A stretch of 64,000 nucleotides of DNA from NCBI RefSeq assembly GCF_014648295.1, contig NZ_BMQV01000009.1, positions 52,019 through 116,018 on the forward strand, written 5' to 3'. Each line of letters opens with the position of its first letter. Positions within the stretch are counted from its first letter, which is position 1. A program made the translations under genes and the position numbers. Positions 10,241 through 19,527 of this stretch are shown piece after piece. The notes below the pieces were generated by a model. It searched no databases and was not told where the DNA came from. It saw only the letters and a program-made list of their open reading frames with translations. The stretch comes from Shewanella saliphila (lineage in GTDB: Bacteria; Pseudomonadota; Gammaproteobacteria; Enterobacterales; Shewanellaceae).

Positions 10241-10976
10241 AGTGTAATTCCGTTGTATTAGTCTGATGCACGGTTTCTGCTGCAGGAACATGCATGCTGG
10301 TATGAATGGTACGTTGTTTAATATGCCAATGCTGTTGGCATAATGCCGTAAGGCCACAGGTTTGATGGCTACTGAGTAATAGTCCTGTGCCGTCTTGTTT
10401 TAATTGATTTATCATCGCAAGCACTAAACGTTGTGACTGTTTATCCATATTTGAAATGGGCTCGTCTAACATGAGCAACTTTGGCTGAATAATCCACGCT
10501 CTAGCAATCGCCAATCGTTGTCGTTCACCACCGGATAAGTCGCTTGCATTGTGGTTAAGTAAATCTCCAAGCTGCGCCATATTGACAGCTTGAGTAATAC
10601 GATCATTGCGCTCACTGACGGGTATTTTCAATTGGCTTAATGCGTACGTTAAATTGTATTTTACTGTGCCTTCAAATAAATAAGGGTGCTGATGCAAATA
10701 TACCGCTTTGCCAAATAAGTTGTCAGGTTGCCACCATGGTTTTGGGGCAAAACCTTGGCTAATAACTTGCCCCTGGGTTGGGGTTATTAATCCTGCCAAA
10801 ATTTTCATTAAGGTAGACTTACCCGACCCATTATCACCTTGCAGGTATATGACATCGCCTTGTTTAAACGTCAATTCGGGTACGTTGAATAACGTATTTT
10901 GGTTAAATTTCATCAGCAAATTGTGCGCGCTAATTTGCACGGTTTGCTGTTCTTGTAATGTATCTGAAATCATCAT
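10224..10976 (-). CDS. tupC: Tungstate ABC transporter ATPase (TupC-like)
   Basis: ABC ATPase of about 250 residues with Walker A (GDNGSGKST), signature [15 protein letters not shown] and Walker B LLMLDEP. It powers uptake through TupB with the TupA-type binding protein encoded upstream. Its 3' end overlaps the start of mobA, which supports a role in oxyanion supply to the cofactor pathway. Tungstate is favoured over molybdate because the binding protein is of the TupA type rather than ModA, but specificity cannot be proven by eye. Confidence 0.85.
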   Translation of the reverse strand: MMISDTLQEQQTVQISAHNLLMKFNQNTLFNVPELTFKQGDVIYLQGDNGSGKSTLMKILAGLITPTQGQVISQGFAPKPWWQPDNLFGKAVYLHQHPYLFEGTVKYNLTYALSQLKIPVSERNDRITQAVNMAQLGDLLNHNASDLSGGERQRLAIARAWIIQPKLLMLDEPISNMDKQSQRLVLAMINQLKQDGTGLLLSSHQTCGLTALCQQHWHIKQRTIHTSMHVPAAETVHQTNTTELHYGTTD

Positions 10977-10977
10977 C

Positions 10978-11685
10978 CTAATGACTCCTTGGGAGGGCTT
11001 TGCCTCGCAATGAACCCAAAATGAAGTTTAGCACTAAGGCGAGTATGAGTAACACTAATCCCAAGGCAATGGCTTGAGCAAAATCGCCCTTGCTGGTTTC
11101 GAGCGCTATAGCTGTGGGTATATTACGAGTAACATCCATAATATTACCACCGACCATCATAGAGCAGCCCACTTCAGTCAAAATTCGGCTAAAACCAGCA
11201 ACAATGGCTAACAAGAGCGGTACTCGTAATTCACGACATAATGTCCAAACCGCACGTAACCAGGAGGCGCCTAACGTTCGGGAGGTTTCCCAAGCTCGGC
11301 GATCGACACTGGAAAAAGCCGCTTGAGATAAGGCTATTAATACGGGAGCGCAAATGAGCATTTGCCCTAAAATCATGCCTTTTTGGGTAAATAACCATTT
11401 TAAATCACCCAAAGCACCATTACGAGTTAACAACAAATACACCAATAAACCAATCACAACCGTTGGAATAGATTGTAGCGTTTGCACTAAATTTATAACG
11501 ATCCATCGGCCACGAAAATGGCTAAAGGCAAGGATGAAACCAAAGATAATCGACGGGATAATAGTGATCAGCAGCGCCGCAAAAGACACCGAAAATGAAA
11601 TGTTAATAATGGCCCATACATCAGGGTCGAAAGATAGCAGCAAGCTAAATGCTTGCTGCAATAGGGCTAACCAGCCTTCACTCAT
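10978..11685 (-). CDS. tupB: Tungstate ABC transporter permease (TupB-like)
   Basis: A 235-residue inner-membrane permease with about five or six hydrophobic segments and a binding-protein-dependent transport loop (RAWETSRTLGASWLRAVWTL) that docks the ATPase. It overlaps tupA by four bases and ends one base before tupC, giving a tight tupABC unit. The segment LTEVGCSMMVGGNI is typical of TupB/ModB-like permeases. Confidence 0.88.
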   Translation of the reverse strand: MSEGWLALLQQAFSLLLSFDPDVWAIINISFSVSFAALLITIIPSIIFGFILAFSHFRGRWIVINLVQTLQSIPTVVIGLLVYLLLTRNGALGDLKWLFTQKGMILGQMLICAPVLIALSQAAFSSVDRRAWETSRTLGASWLRAVWTLCRELRVPLLLAIVAGFSRILTEVGCSMMVGGNIMDVTRNIPTAIALETSKGDFAQAIALGLVLLILALVLNFILGSLRGKALPRSH

Positions 11686-12506
11686 TTCTTATAAGTTGCC
11701 TTAAACAATTGCTCTCCTTGCACGGTGAACTCGTTAATCATAGTTTGTGTTGCAGGGCTGATAAACCAGTCGCTTAATGCTTTTGCGCCTTTATGGTTTA
11801 AATCTGGGTATTTTGCTGGGTTAATCAACATAATCTGGTAAGGGTTGGCTAACGCTGCGCCACCTTCAAAGCTAATGTTAAGATTTAGTTTAGCTTTATA
11901 GGCAATATATGTTCCACGGTCTGTTAATGTATACGCTTGTAACTCATCTGCCATCAATAAGGTTTTACCCATGCCTTGGCCGACAGAAGTATAACCGTTA
12001 AAGTCAGTTGTTACGCCCGCATTTTTCCAAATCGCAAGTTCTTTCATGTTGGTGCCAGAATTATCACCACGAGAAACAAACTTACTTGGCTTATGAGCTA
12101 TTTTGCCAAAAGCTTCAGCGACATCTTTGCTTGATTTTGCAGCTGCAGGGTCATTTTTAGGCCCTAATACAATAAAATCGTTTTCCATAATGCCACGAGG
12201 TTCAATACCAAAACCGTCAGCAACAAATTTTGCTTCGGCAGCAGGAGCATGAGTCATGACTACATCAACATCTCCCTGACTTGCCAGCTTTAATGCTTTA
12301 CCTGTACCAGTGGCAATCACTTGAACAGTGTAACCTGACTCAGCTTCAAATTTTGGTAAAATTGCACCTAATAAGCCTGAGTTTTCGGTACTCGTTGTCG
12401 TTGCGAGTTTAATTACTTCACCCGCTAACACAACTGGGCTGAACATCGCACCACTTAATACTGTAGCGGCTAACAACATACTGACACTTGCTTTTAGTTT
12501 TAACAT
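11682..12506 (-). CDS. tupA: Tungstate-binding periplasmic protein (TupA-like)
   Basis: Extracytoplasmic solute-binding protein for the tup transporter. After a signal peptide (SMLLAATVLSGAMFSPVVLA) the mature protein begins with LATTTSTENSGLL, the TupA signature whose Thr/Ser residues contact the oxyanion, and later has SRGDNSGTN. I chose the second of two ATGs, at 12506, because AAGGA sits seven bases before it, while it abuts the first (12512). It is the first gene of the tupABC-mobA-mobB/moeA operon and is divergent from the sigma-54 response regulator. Confidence 0.9.
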   Translation of the reverse strand: MLKLKASVSMLLAATVLSGAMFSPVVLAGEVIKLATTTSTENSGLLGAILPKFEAESGYTVQVIATGTGKALKLASQGDVDVVMTHAPAAEAKFVADGFGIEPRGIMENDFIVLGPKNDPAAAKSSKDVAEAFGKIAHKPSKFVSRGDNSGTNMKELAIWKNAGVTTDFNGYTSVGQGMGKTLLMADELQAYTLTDRGTYIAYKAKLNLNISFEGGAALANPYQIMLINPAKYPDLNHKGAKALSDWFISPATQTMINEFTVQGEQLFKATYKK

Positions 12507-12799
12507 TTCCATTCCTTGTTATTTCAATGACCAGAATTCATCTATTTAATCAAACTGTCCTTAAGCGGCTTTTTTGCTTAATTACCAAAGCTATAAGCAA
12601 ATTAAATGCCAAATGGTTTTTAAGCAAATACAGTTCACGGCTAAAATCGAAACTGTGAACTCGATCTCAAGCTGAAATAAATTATGTTAGACAAATTGTC
12701 CCATGATCACTTTTCTGTGGTTCATAGTGACCCTGTCGGATGAATTCAATGTTAAAGTGAGCTTAAGCGAGTCAAAATGTCCTAATGTAGAGTCTACTT

Positions 12800-14191
12800 A
12801 TGAGTTCAGATGTACATATTAATCCTATAGCACACACTAGTATGTCGGTTTTAATCGTTGATGATGAACCAGGCATGCGCAGCTTTTTAAAAAAAGCGTT
12901 AACCAAAAAGTTTGCTTTAGTTGAAACCGCATCCACCATAGCAGAAGCTGAAGCGATTCGTAGTCAGGGTCATTTTGATTTATTAGTTGTTGATATTCGA
13001 TTACCCGATCGCTCAGGTATTGAATGGCATGAAGCGTTAAATGATCCAGACAGACAGTCAGACATTATTTTTATGACGGGCTATGCCGACATGGATGTCG
13101 CGATTAAAGCACTGCGGGCTGGCGCATCAGATTTTATTATGAAGCCATTCCACCTTGAGCAAATGATGACAGCAGTTGATCGTTGCATCGAGAAGCGTTC
13201 ATTAAAGCGTGAAAACTTTATGTTACGCCGTGAGCTTGCTCATGGGCAGTCGTCCAACATTATTGGCAATAGCGAAGCCATTCGCGATGTTAAACAGGTT
13301 ATCGAACGCATTGCGCCAACCAATGCAGTGGTGTTAATTGAAGGTGAGTCAGGCACAGGTAAAGAGCTGGTGGCCAGACAATTACATCAACTCAGTGGCC
13401 GTAACGGCGCATTTGTACCCGTAAACTGTGGCGCCATAGCACCAGAGTTATTGGCCAGTGAGTTATTTGGTCATACCGCCGGCGCATTTACCGGTGCCAA
13501 AGGGATGCGTGAAGGTCTATTTAGTTATGCCTCTGGTGGCACTATCTTTTTAGATGAAATTGGCGAAATGCCAATGAACATGCAAACCGCACTCTTACGA
13601 GTGCTTGAAGAACGCACCATTAGGCCTGTCGGCAGCGAAAAAGAAATCGAAATTGATGTGCGTGTTGTTGCAGCAACCAATCGGTTATTGATCGATGAAG
13701 TTGAGGCAGGGCGTTTTCGTCGAGATTTATTTTATCGTTTAAACGTGCTCAATATTGTTATCCCTTCGTTACGCTCTCGCCCTGAAGATGTGGTCGAACT
13801 GACCCATTACTTTACATTACAGTTGTCACAAGAGCTGGGGATCAAAGACATCATTTGGAGTCATGAAGATTTACAAGTACTTCAGCAATACGACTGGCCA
13901 GGTAATATTCGTGAACTACGCAATATGATTGAACGTTGTATTTTATTGGGTAAACCCCCAGCTGAATACTGGAAAAAACCTGTCGTCACCGTGATCCCAG
14001 AAGCCATGGGTTACCCTTTAGATTGGCCATTAAAAGAAGTCGAAAAGCAGCATGTTACCCAAGTTGTTGATGCCCATAATGGTAATAAGTCTGCAGCTGC
14101 CCGTGACTTAGGTGTGTCGCGAAAAACCCTAGATCGTAAATACAAAGAGTGGGCGAATCTTGATGATGACACAGATGGAGAAGCGCAATAG
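12800..14191 (+). CDS. Sigma-54-dependent response regulator
   Basis: NtrC-type regulator with three parts: a receiver domain (acidic pair DD at 21-22, phosphoacceptor D65 in VVDIRLPD), an AAA+ domain (GESGTGKE at 182-189, sigma-54-contact loop GAFTGA at 228-233) and a Fis-type HTH at the C-terminus (NKSAAARDLGVSRKTLDRKY). It activates sigma-54 promoters once phosphorylated. It overlaps by one base with the kinase gene downstream, its evident partner. The target genes are not shown by the sequence; it is divergent from tupA with a 287-base gap holding a 7-bp inverted repeat (12632-12638 and 12655-12661), a possible operator. Confidence 0.93.
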   Translation: MSSDVHINPIAHTSMSVLIVDDEPGMRSFLKKALTKKFALVETASTIAEAEAIRSQGHFDLLVVDIRLPDRSGIEWHEALNDPDRQSDIIFMTGYADMDVAIKALRAGASDFIMKPFHLEQMMTAVDRCIEKRSLKRENFMLRRELAHGQSSNIIGNSEAIRDVKQVIERIAPTNAVVLIEGESGTGKELVARQLHQLSGRNGAFVPVNCGAIAPELLASELFGHTAGAFTGAKGMREGLFSYASGGTIFLDEIGEMPMNMQTALLRVLEERTIRPVGSEKEIEIDVRVVAATNRLLIDEVEAGRFRRDLFYRLNVLNIVIPSLRSRPEDVVELTHYFTLQLSQELGIKDIIWSHEDLQVLQQYDWPGNIRELRNMIERCILLGKPPAEYWKKPVVTVIPEAMGYPLDWPLKEVEKQHVTQVVDAHNGNKSAAARDLGVSRKTLDRKYKEWANLDDDTDGEAQ

Positions 14192-16332
14192 TGGCGCAGT
14201 CCTCAGGCGTTATCACCCGGGTCTTTGGTATTAGCTGGCAACAGATGCAGTCAAAGATCCGTTATCGCATTTTATTTCTGACCTTATTACCCATTATATT
14301 AACGCTGGTTAGCCTGGTTTTTATCACGATATATTGGAATGTGATATATACAGGCAAGCAGTTGTTTATGAAGGTAAAGGCTGACTTGGTTGTAGCCGAT
14401 AATACCTTGTCTCAAGTACAACAGCGACAACAGCACCAATTGAGTACCATCAGCGGCTCATGGGACTTTCAACATGCTTTTCAATTGTTAAATCAGAATG
14501 ACCCTAAACCAAATAGCGCCGCGATTAATGCACTTAATTTGTTATTGGCGCAAAAGCAAAAAACGCTAGAGTTGGATTTTTTACGTTTAATCAGTGTGGC
14601 AGATGCCGCAGCCGATCCTGATTTACGCCTTATGTTGCACCAAACTCAGCAGCAGGCTATTTCAGGGTTAATGGTATTATCTAAAACGCAATTAGCCCGG
14701 ATAAGCTCATCGCTTGCTGACAAGGCCTATGTTGAACTCGTGCCAACTCGACATGCGACAACGCCTGAACAAAAATCAGAAACTCGCGGCTTGTTGAGTC
14801 GTACATTAATGCCCGTTACCGATTTGTCTGGCAATGTATTTTGGTATCTAGATGGTGGGATTATCTTTAATGGTAATACGGCCATTGTCGACCATATTCG
14901 TGATCTTGTGTACGACAAAGGGACCTTGCCTGAGCGCTCTATCGGTACCGTCACCCTATTCTTAGACAATATTCGCATTAGCACTAATGTGCCTTTGGAG
15001 CAGTTTCCGAGTAAGCAAGACAAAAATAACCGTGCAATCGGTACATTAGTCTCTGATGAAGTCGGCCAACAAGTGTTAATTGAAGGCGAAACCTGGATTA
15101 ACCGTGCGTTTGTCTTTAACGATTGGTATATATCGGGTTATTCGCCCCTGTACGATATTCGCGGTAAGCGTGTCGGCATGGTGTACGCTGGGTTTTCTGA
15201 GGCGCCCTTTTTACATAATTACTTATTAAATATTATTGAGCTCGGCACCATCCTAGTGATTGTATTGTTTTTATCTGGCTTTTTAGTGTATCGCGGTGCC
15301 AACAGTTTATTGCAACCAATAGAGTATATTCACCAGGTTGTCACGGCTGTACAAGCGGGACGCAATGTCAGAATTGGTAACCTAGGACTAAATAAAGAGA
15401 ACGAACTGGCCAATTTAGCCGAACAATTTGACCGAATGCTAGACCAGTTACAACGACGTAATGCGCAAATTCAAGCCGCAGCAGAACAGCTAGAAATCAA
15501 AGTTGAACAACGCACTCGTAGTTTACAAGACAAAACTGAAGAGCTTGAGCGTAACGTCGCGCTATTGCATGCCACTCGCCAACAGCTGGTGACTAATGAA
15601 AAACTCACCGCGCTAGGTGAGTTAATTGCCGGTATCGCGCATGAAATCAATAATCCTACCGCAGTGATTTTGGGTAATATGGAATTACTCAAATACGAGC
15701 TCGGTGATGATGCTAAAGCGGTTGAAGAAGAAATCGATTTAGTTATTCAACAGGTGGGCCGGATCACCACGATTATCCGCAGTTTATTGCAGTACAGCCG
15801 CCCAGGTGAGTTTAATGCACCTATTGAGCCACAAGCCATTACTCCCATTGTCGAGGAAGTACTGCTATTGGCGCGCCACTCAATTGAGCAGCAAAAAGTT
15901 GAGTTAGTAAAAGAGCTAACAGCTACCGGCATTGTTGAAGTTAATCGACCGCAATTATTACAGGTGTTAATTAATTTAATGGTTAATGCTGCCCATGCGA
16001 TTACAGACAATGGTCGTATTTGGGTAAGAACTTACGATTGGATTGAGGATGGCCAAAGTATTGGGGTAAAAATTGAGATTGAGGATGAAGGCATCGGTAT
16101 TAGCAAGGAAGATTTAGGCCGTATTTTCGATCCCTTTTACACCACCCGCAAAGACGGTACAGGGTTAGGTTTATCTCTAAGCTACGGTATTATTAAGCGC
16201 CTTGGTGGCACCATTGAAGTCAAGTCAACGGTTGATGTAGGTACAGTATTTACTATTGGCTTATATCATAAAGCCAAAGATGATCAGCAACTTGGACCAT
16301 ACGATGGTTTGCAGTTTGGTGATAAAACTTAA
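14191..16332 (+). CDS. Sensor histidine kinase with periplasmic Cache-like domain
   Basis: A 713-residue membrane kinase. Residues about 27-50 are the first membrane helix, about 51-345 a periplasmic sensor region (Cache-like, with the DWYISGYSPLYD and VGMVYAGF segments), 350-369 the second helix, then HAMP, a coiled coil (about 420-470), HisKA with H484 in GIAHEINNP, and HATPase boxes NLMVNAAHAI, EDEGIGI, FDPFYTTR and GTGLGLS. It begins at a GTG that overlaps the regulator's stop codon by one base, so the two are co-translated. It presumably phosphorylates the upstream regulator. The ligand is unknown. Confidence 0.9.
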   Translation: MAQSSGVITRVFGISWQQMQSKIRYRILFLTLLPIILTLVSLVFITIYWNVIYTGKQLFMKVKADLVVADNTLSQVQQRQQHQLSTISGSWDFQHAFQLLNQNDPKPNSAAINALNLLLAQKQKTLELDFLRLISVADAAADPDLRLMLHQTQQQAISGLMVLSKTQLARISSSLADKAYVELVPTRHATTPEQKSETRGLLSRTLMPVTDLSGNVFWYLDGGIIFNGNTAIVDHIRDLVYDKGTLPERSIGTVTLFLDNIRISTNVPLEQFPSKQDKNNRAIGTLVSDEVGQQVLIEGETWINRAFVFNDWYISGYSPLYDIRGKRVGMVYAGFSEAPFLHNYLLNIIELGTILVIVLFLSGFLVYRGANSLLQPIEYIHQVVTAVQAGRNVRIGNLGLNKENELANLAEQFDRMLDQLQRRNAQIQAAAEQLEIKVEQRTRSLQDKTEELERNVALLHATRQQLVTNEKLTALGELIAGIAHEINNPTAVILGNMELLKYELGDDAKAVEEEIDLVIQQVGRITTIIRSLLQYSRPGEFNAPIEPQAITPIVEEVLLLARHSIEQQKVELVKELTATGIVEVNRPQLLQVLINLMVNAAHAITDNGRIWVRTYDWIEDGQSIGVKIEIEDEGIGISKEDLGRIFDPFYTTRKDGTGLGLSLSYGIIKRLGGTIEVKSTVDVGTVFTIGLYHKAKDDQQLGPYDGLQFGDKT

Positions 16333-16359
16333 TATAAAAACTTAGGTAAAAAACAGGCA

Positions 16360-16478
16360 AAAAAAAGCCGGGTTAATAACCCGGCCACAAAGAGTGTGTG
16401 AGCAATGTCGTGCTTGCGAACTCTGTAGACCAATAAAGGTGATGAAGTCTCTATTAAGTAAACCGAGTTTTGGAACGC
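16360..16478 (-). ncRNA. ryhB: RyhB iron-responsive small RNA
   Basis: The minus strand contains GCACGACATTGCTCACA, identical to the mRNA-pairing core of enterobacterial RyhB. Downstream a GCCGGGTT/AACCCGGC hairpin followed by eight Ts gives the Hfq-type terminator at 16359-16385. Upstream lie -35 TTGCAA, a 17-base spacer and -10 TATTAT, overlapped by a Fur box. The predicted start near 16478 gives about 119 nt. RyhB base-pairs with mRNAs of iron-using proteins when iron is scarce; from memory, Shewanella RyhB is reported at a similar length and place near yhhQ. No protein-coding call should be made here. Confidence 0.9.
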
Positions 16479-16480
16479 AA

Positions 16481-16513
16481 GTTAATAATAATCATTCTCA
16501 TTAGTATTTGCAA
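16481..16513 (-). promoter_or_regulatory. Fur box and sigma-70 promoter of ryhB
   Basis: The 19-base stretch at 16481-16499 matches the classic Fur 19-mer at 16 positions and overlaps the -10 hexamer TATTAT (16485-16490); -35 TTGCAA is at 16508-16513 with a 17-base spacer. Fur with iron would block this promoter, so transcription should rise under iron starvation. Confidence 0.85.
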
Positions 16514-16724
16514 GGTGTTCATTGATAAATTAGTTATCTTTACATTATGATGATTGAATATCGCAGCTGGTATTATCTAAGTAATTGAAAATAAACAGGT
16601 TATTTTATTTTTGATGGTTTGTGCCATCTGCTATGTTTACGATTACGGCAGCTAGAGACTTAAACTGGTGACTATTGGTTTGAATTTATCGAAATTTAAA
16701 TAAGCGCTAAAATAACAAATATTA

Positions 16725-16757
16725 TTAAGCCAGTAGCATGATACAACTGGCTTAATT
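16725..16757 (-). terminator. Hairpin downstream of yhhQ
   Basis: A perfect ten-base-pair stem (TTAAGCCAGT/ACTGGCTTAA) with an 11-base loop lies about 54 bases past the yhhQ stop. The T run is weak and broken by As, so it may be a modest terminator or a 3'-end stabiliser. Between it and ryhB (16514-16724) I see only AT-rich sequence. Confidence 0.55.
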
Positions 16758-16808
16758 GTGTCGCTTTGATTGCAATGCGTAAAAACAATGCGAATCGAGT
16801 TCAGTTAA

Positions 16809-17489
16809 TTATTTACCGACTTCAACAACAATATCGTCTTGCCCCTTTGGGCTATCAAATAAAATGGTGTCCTGAAGTACTTTTAGCAATACGCCATAAG
16901 CGGGTAAAAATAGCCCTAAACTCACAATCAACTTAAAGCAGTAATCGACAGTGGCGATCTCTGGCCAATGAGTTGCCATAAAGGTATCGCTTGAGGCATA
17001 AAAAGCCACACTGAAAAACACCAGCGTATCAACCAAATTACCAATTAAAGTTGAGGCAGCAGGAGCAACCCACCATGCTTTTGCACGGCGTAACTTCGCA
17101 AACACCGTAATATCCATAAGCTGACCAATCAAATAGGCCACAAAGCTGGCAAAGGCAATGCGAAATACAAAGCTATTCCACTGAGCTAAAGCTGCAAAGT
17201 CTTGTAGTTGGCCTTGATGAAACAATACCCCCACCAAATACGACACCAATAACGCTGGGATCATCGCCTTGAGAATAATACTTCGAGCCGCTTGCTGACC
17301 AAAAATTCTCACGGTTAAATCGGTGGCTAAATACACAAACGGAAAGCTAAATGCACCCCAAGTGGTGTGGTAGCTAAATAACTGGAAAGGTAGTTGAACA
17401 AGGTAATTACTTGCGCAAATAATTAAGATATGAAAGCTGACTAATAGCATCAGTGCTCGGCGATATTTCGCCTGGGATAACTGCAACAT
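16809..17489 (-). CDS. yhhQ: YhhQ-family queuosine-precursor transporter
   Basis: A 226-residue inner-membrane protein with about six hydrophobic helices, of the YhhQ/VUT family. E. coli YhhQ imports the queuosine precursors preQ0 and preQ1 (7-cyano- and 7-aminomethyl-7-deazaguanine). Family marks include FPFVYLATDLTVRIFG near the second helix, the GQLMDITVF segment and STLIGNLVDTLVFF. It is a single gene followed by a hairpin; ryhB lies further downstream on the same strand. Confidence 0.88.
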   Translation of the reverse strand: MLQLSQAKYRRALMLLVSFHILIICASNYLVQLPFQLFSYHTTWGAFSFPFVYLATDLTVRIFGQQAARSIILKAMIPALLVSYLVGVLFHQGQLQDFAALAQWNSFVFRIAFASFVAYLIGQLMDITVFAKLRRAKAWWVAPAASTLIGNLVDTLVFFSVAFYASSDTFMATHWPEIATVDYCFKLIVSLGLFLPAYGVLLKVLQDTILFDSPKGQDDIVVEVGK

Positions 17490-17749
17490 ATTGTGGCCTT
17501 TTTAATTGGGTTAGCGCGGGGTGAGGGAACCCGCTATTAATTTGATTAACAGTCTTTAAAGCACCTTCTTGGTCATTGGATTACCAACAACAGCGCCAAT
17601 AAATGACTGATACAGAGAATATTATCATTATGGTTATGTTTGCCTATTTTCGCGATTTTTACCTGGCGTTATGCCAATACAAAGGTTGCTGCAAACATGG
17701 GGGCGGGATAATAGCATGGGTTATACCCAAGCGAAAGATTAAACAGTGG

Positions 17750-19105
17750 CTAAAAGTCGATTAAAATGGCCAACACAGTGGCCAATTTATTTTCTAATTC
17801 TTGCCATTCAGCGAGCGGATCTGAGCCTGCTACAATCCCTGCGCCGGCAAATAAATTGATTCTTCTTGGCTCTATTAAGGCACTACGAATAGCGACCGAA
17901 AACTCAGATTCATTTCGATTAAAATAACCACAAGCACCCGCATACCAACCCCGAGCGTAACCCTCGCGTTGACGAATAAAGTTTAGTGCTGCTTCGCGAG
18001 GCAGCCCGCCAACGGCAGGAGTGGGATGCAGTGCGCGTAATAATTCGAAATCACTGACCCCAGGCTGTAGTTGTGCGCGAATGGAGCGATGCAAATGCTG
18101 AATATGATTAAGTTTAAAGATTTTAGGTTGTTCGTCAGCCCCAATATATTGGCTTAGTGGCGTTAACACATCGACAATGTGCTTTCTCACCAATTGGTTT
18201 TCATGGCTGTTTTTAATGTCGTCCAATAGCGCTTGTGCGAGTAAGGTATCTTCTTCTGGATTGAGTCCGCGCACCGTTGTGCCAGCAAGCGCCTCGGTAA
18301 ATAACTCTTGTTGTCGACGAAGATATAACCGCTCGGGAGAGCATGAAATAAATGCCCGTTCTGGACTAAATTGAAAGCCAAACTGAAAACTGTTGGGGTT
18401 TCTGCCTTGCCAGCATGCTAATACTGTCCAGGGGTCAATATCGTCACTCACATCAATTTGAGTGTGGCGTGACAACACCACTTTTGGCGTAGTACGGTTA
18501 AACTTTTCTTGGGTGACTTGATTAACTAATTCTTCCCAGCGCTCATAATGGGGTAAATCACTGCGGCCCATTAATGTCATTTTATGAGGTGGTGACAAAG
18601 GTTTAGGCTTTTGCACTTGTGCTATTGCGCTTAGTGCAGCTTGAATTTCTTGTTGAGGATCTGTGTCCTCAAAATTAAGATTAACCAAAATCCTAAGCTT
18701 ATTACCGTGGCGGCGTAACTCTATTCTTGGTAACACAAAATGGGCACGGCCAAATTCAGGCCAGCATTCTACTGTGCGGTCAAAAGCCAAACCGCCGTAA
18801 TAACGGATGTCTTGTTGACTGGTTTTATTGCGCTGCTGTTGATAAATTTTCGCTAAAGCATTGTCGTCTACTTGGTCTTCAAAAAAGAAGCTTTTACAGG
18901 CGCCAATGGCGGCAACATCTTCGTCTCTGTCTCTACCGTGCCAGTATATTTTGGGAAACTGCTGCTGTGCAGCCAGCCACGACAATAACGGTAGCGCAGG
19001 TGCTTCTACCGACAGTTGAATAATCGCTTCTCGTGCAGGAACTTTACTCAGCTGGTTAAGCTTAGTAATCAGTTCGCTGAAATGTGTTTCGAAGAAGTGA
19101 CCCAA
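17750..19105 (-). CDS. menF: Isochorismate synthase (MenF)
   Basis: Chorismate-binding enzyme converting chorismate to isochorismate, the first step to menaquinone, which Shewanella needs for anaerobic respiration. C-terminal signatures are LHPTPAVGGLPREAAL, YAGACGYF and GAGIVAGSDPLAEWQELENKL (Mg/chorismate site). I set the start at a TTG at 19105 because GAGGA precedes it by eight bases and the resulting 451 residues fit MenF; the frame stays open to an ATG at 19168 without a good ribosome site. It is divergent from the HD-GYP gene. Confidence 0.9.
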   Translation of the reverse strand: MGHFFETHFSELITKLNQLSKVPAREAIIQLSVEAPALPLLSWLAAQQQFPKIYWHGRDRDEDVAAIGACKSFFFEDQVDDNALAKIYQQQRNKTSQQDIRYYGGLAFDRTVECWPEFGRAHFVLPRIELRRHGNKLRILVNLNFEDTDPQQEIQAALSAIAQVQKPKPLSPPHKMTLMGRSDLPHYERWEELVNQVTQEKFNRTTPKVVLSRHTQIDVSDDIDPWTVLACWQGRNPNSFQFGFQFSPERAFISCSPERLYLRRQQELFTEALAGTTVRGLNPEEDTLLAQALLDDIKNSHENQLVRKHIVDVLTPLSQYIGADEQPKIFKLNHIQHLHRSIRAQLQPGVSDFELLRALHPTPAVGGLPREAALNFIRQREGYARGWYAGACGYFNRNESEFSVAIRSALIEPRRINLFAGAGIVAGSDPLAEWQELENKLATVLAILIDF

Positions 19106-19527
19106 GTAGAATTTCCTCACGAGTAGAGTTATCAGCTTTACGGTAATAAAGTGATGAAATACTGTCAATTAGCAAGGTTAAATCGTGTGATCTGAATTAC
19201 TAATATAACCGTATGGTCAACTTCATGGTGACATGCAGAAAAAGACACTCCCGTGATTTGAGTACGAATGAGTATATACTTTTTTAATGGTTTATAGCTC
19301 AAGCGGCCCAAGTAAACCTGCTGGCCGAGATTTGCTAGCTATAGAGAGTCAATAAAGCCTATTTTGTAAAATAGTGATTTATAAAGAGTTGCTCACATTT
19401 CTTGAGAATATGCGCTGATAAGTACATTAAATCAGTAGTCTAATAAGAGAAATTAAGTCAAAATGACGTGAGAGTTTGCGTGATGTAGATCACACTATTT
19501 AAGTTTTTCTTCCCGGAGTGCGTGTAC
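19106..19527. other. Divergent intergenic region menF / HD-GYP gene
   Basis: The gap holds promoters for both flanking genes. The only clear element is a CRP-type palindrome near the HD-GYP start (separate entry). I see no RNA gene or further ORF with a ribosome site. Confidence 0.6.
19477..19496 (+). promoter_or_regulatory. CRP-type binding site upstream of HD-GYP gene
   Basis: The core GTGATGTAGATCAC (19480-19493) is a perfect match to the CRP half-sites GTGA-N6-TCAC with a matching A after the second half-site. Its centre is about 41 bases upstream of the ATG at 19528, so it either overlaps the promoter (repression) or serves a leader-poor transcript. Confidence 0.65.

Noticed and set aside
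10241..10357. Longer mobA start
   Set aside because: The extra codons are the tail of tupC read in another frame; the MobA signature begins right after the ATG at 10240.
12632..12661. Inverted repeat between tupA and the response regulator as a molybdate or tungstate operator
   Set aside because: Seven-base arms 16 bases apart do not match any operator I know; left as a note in the regulator entry only.
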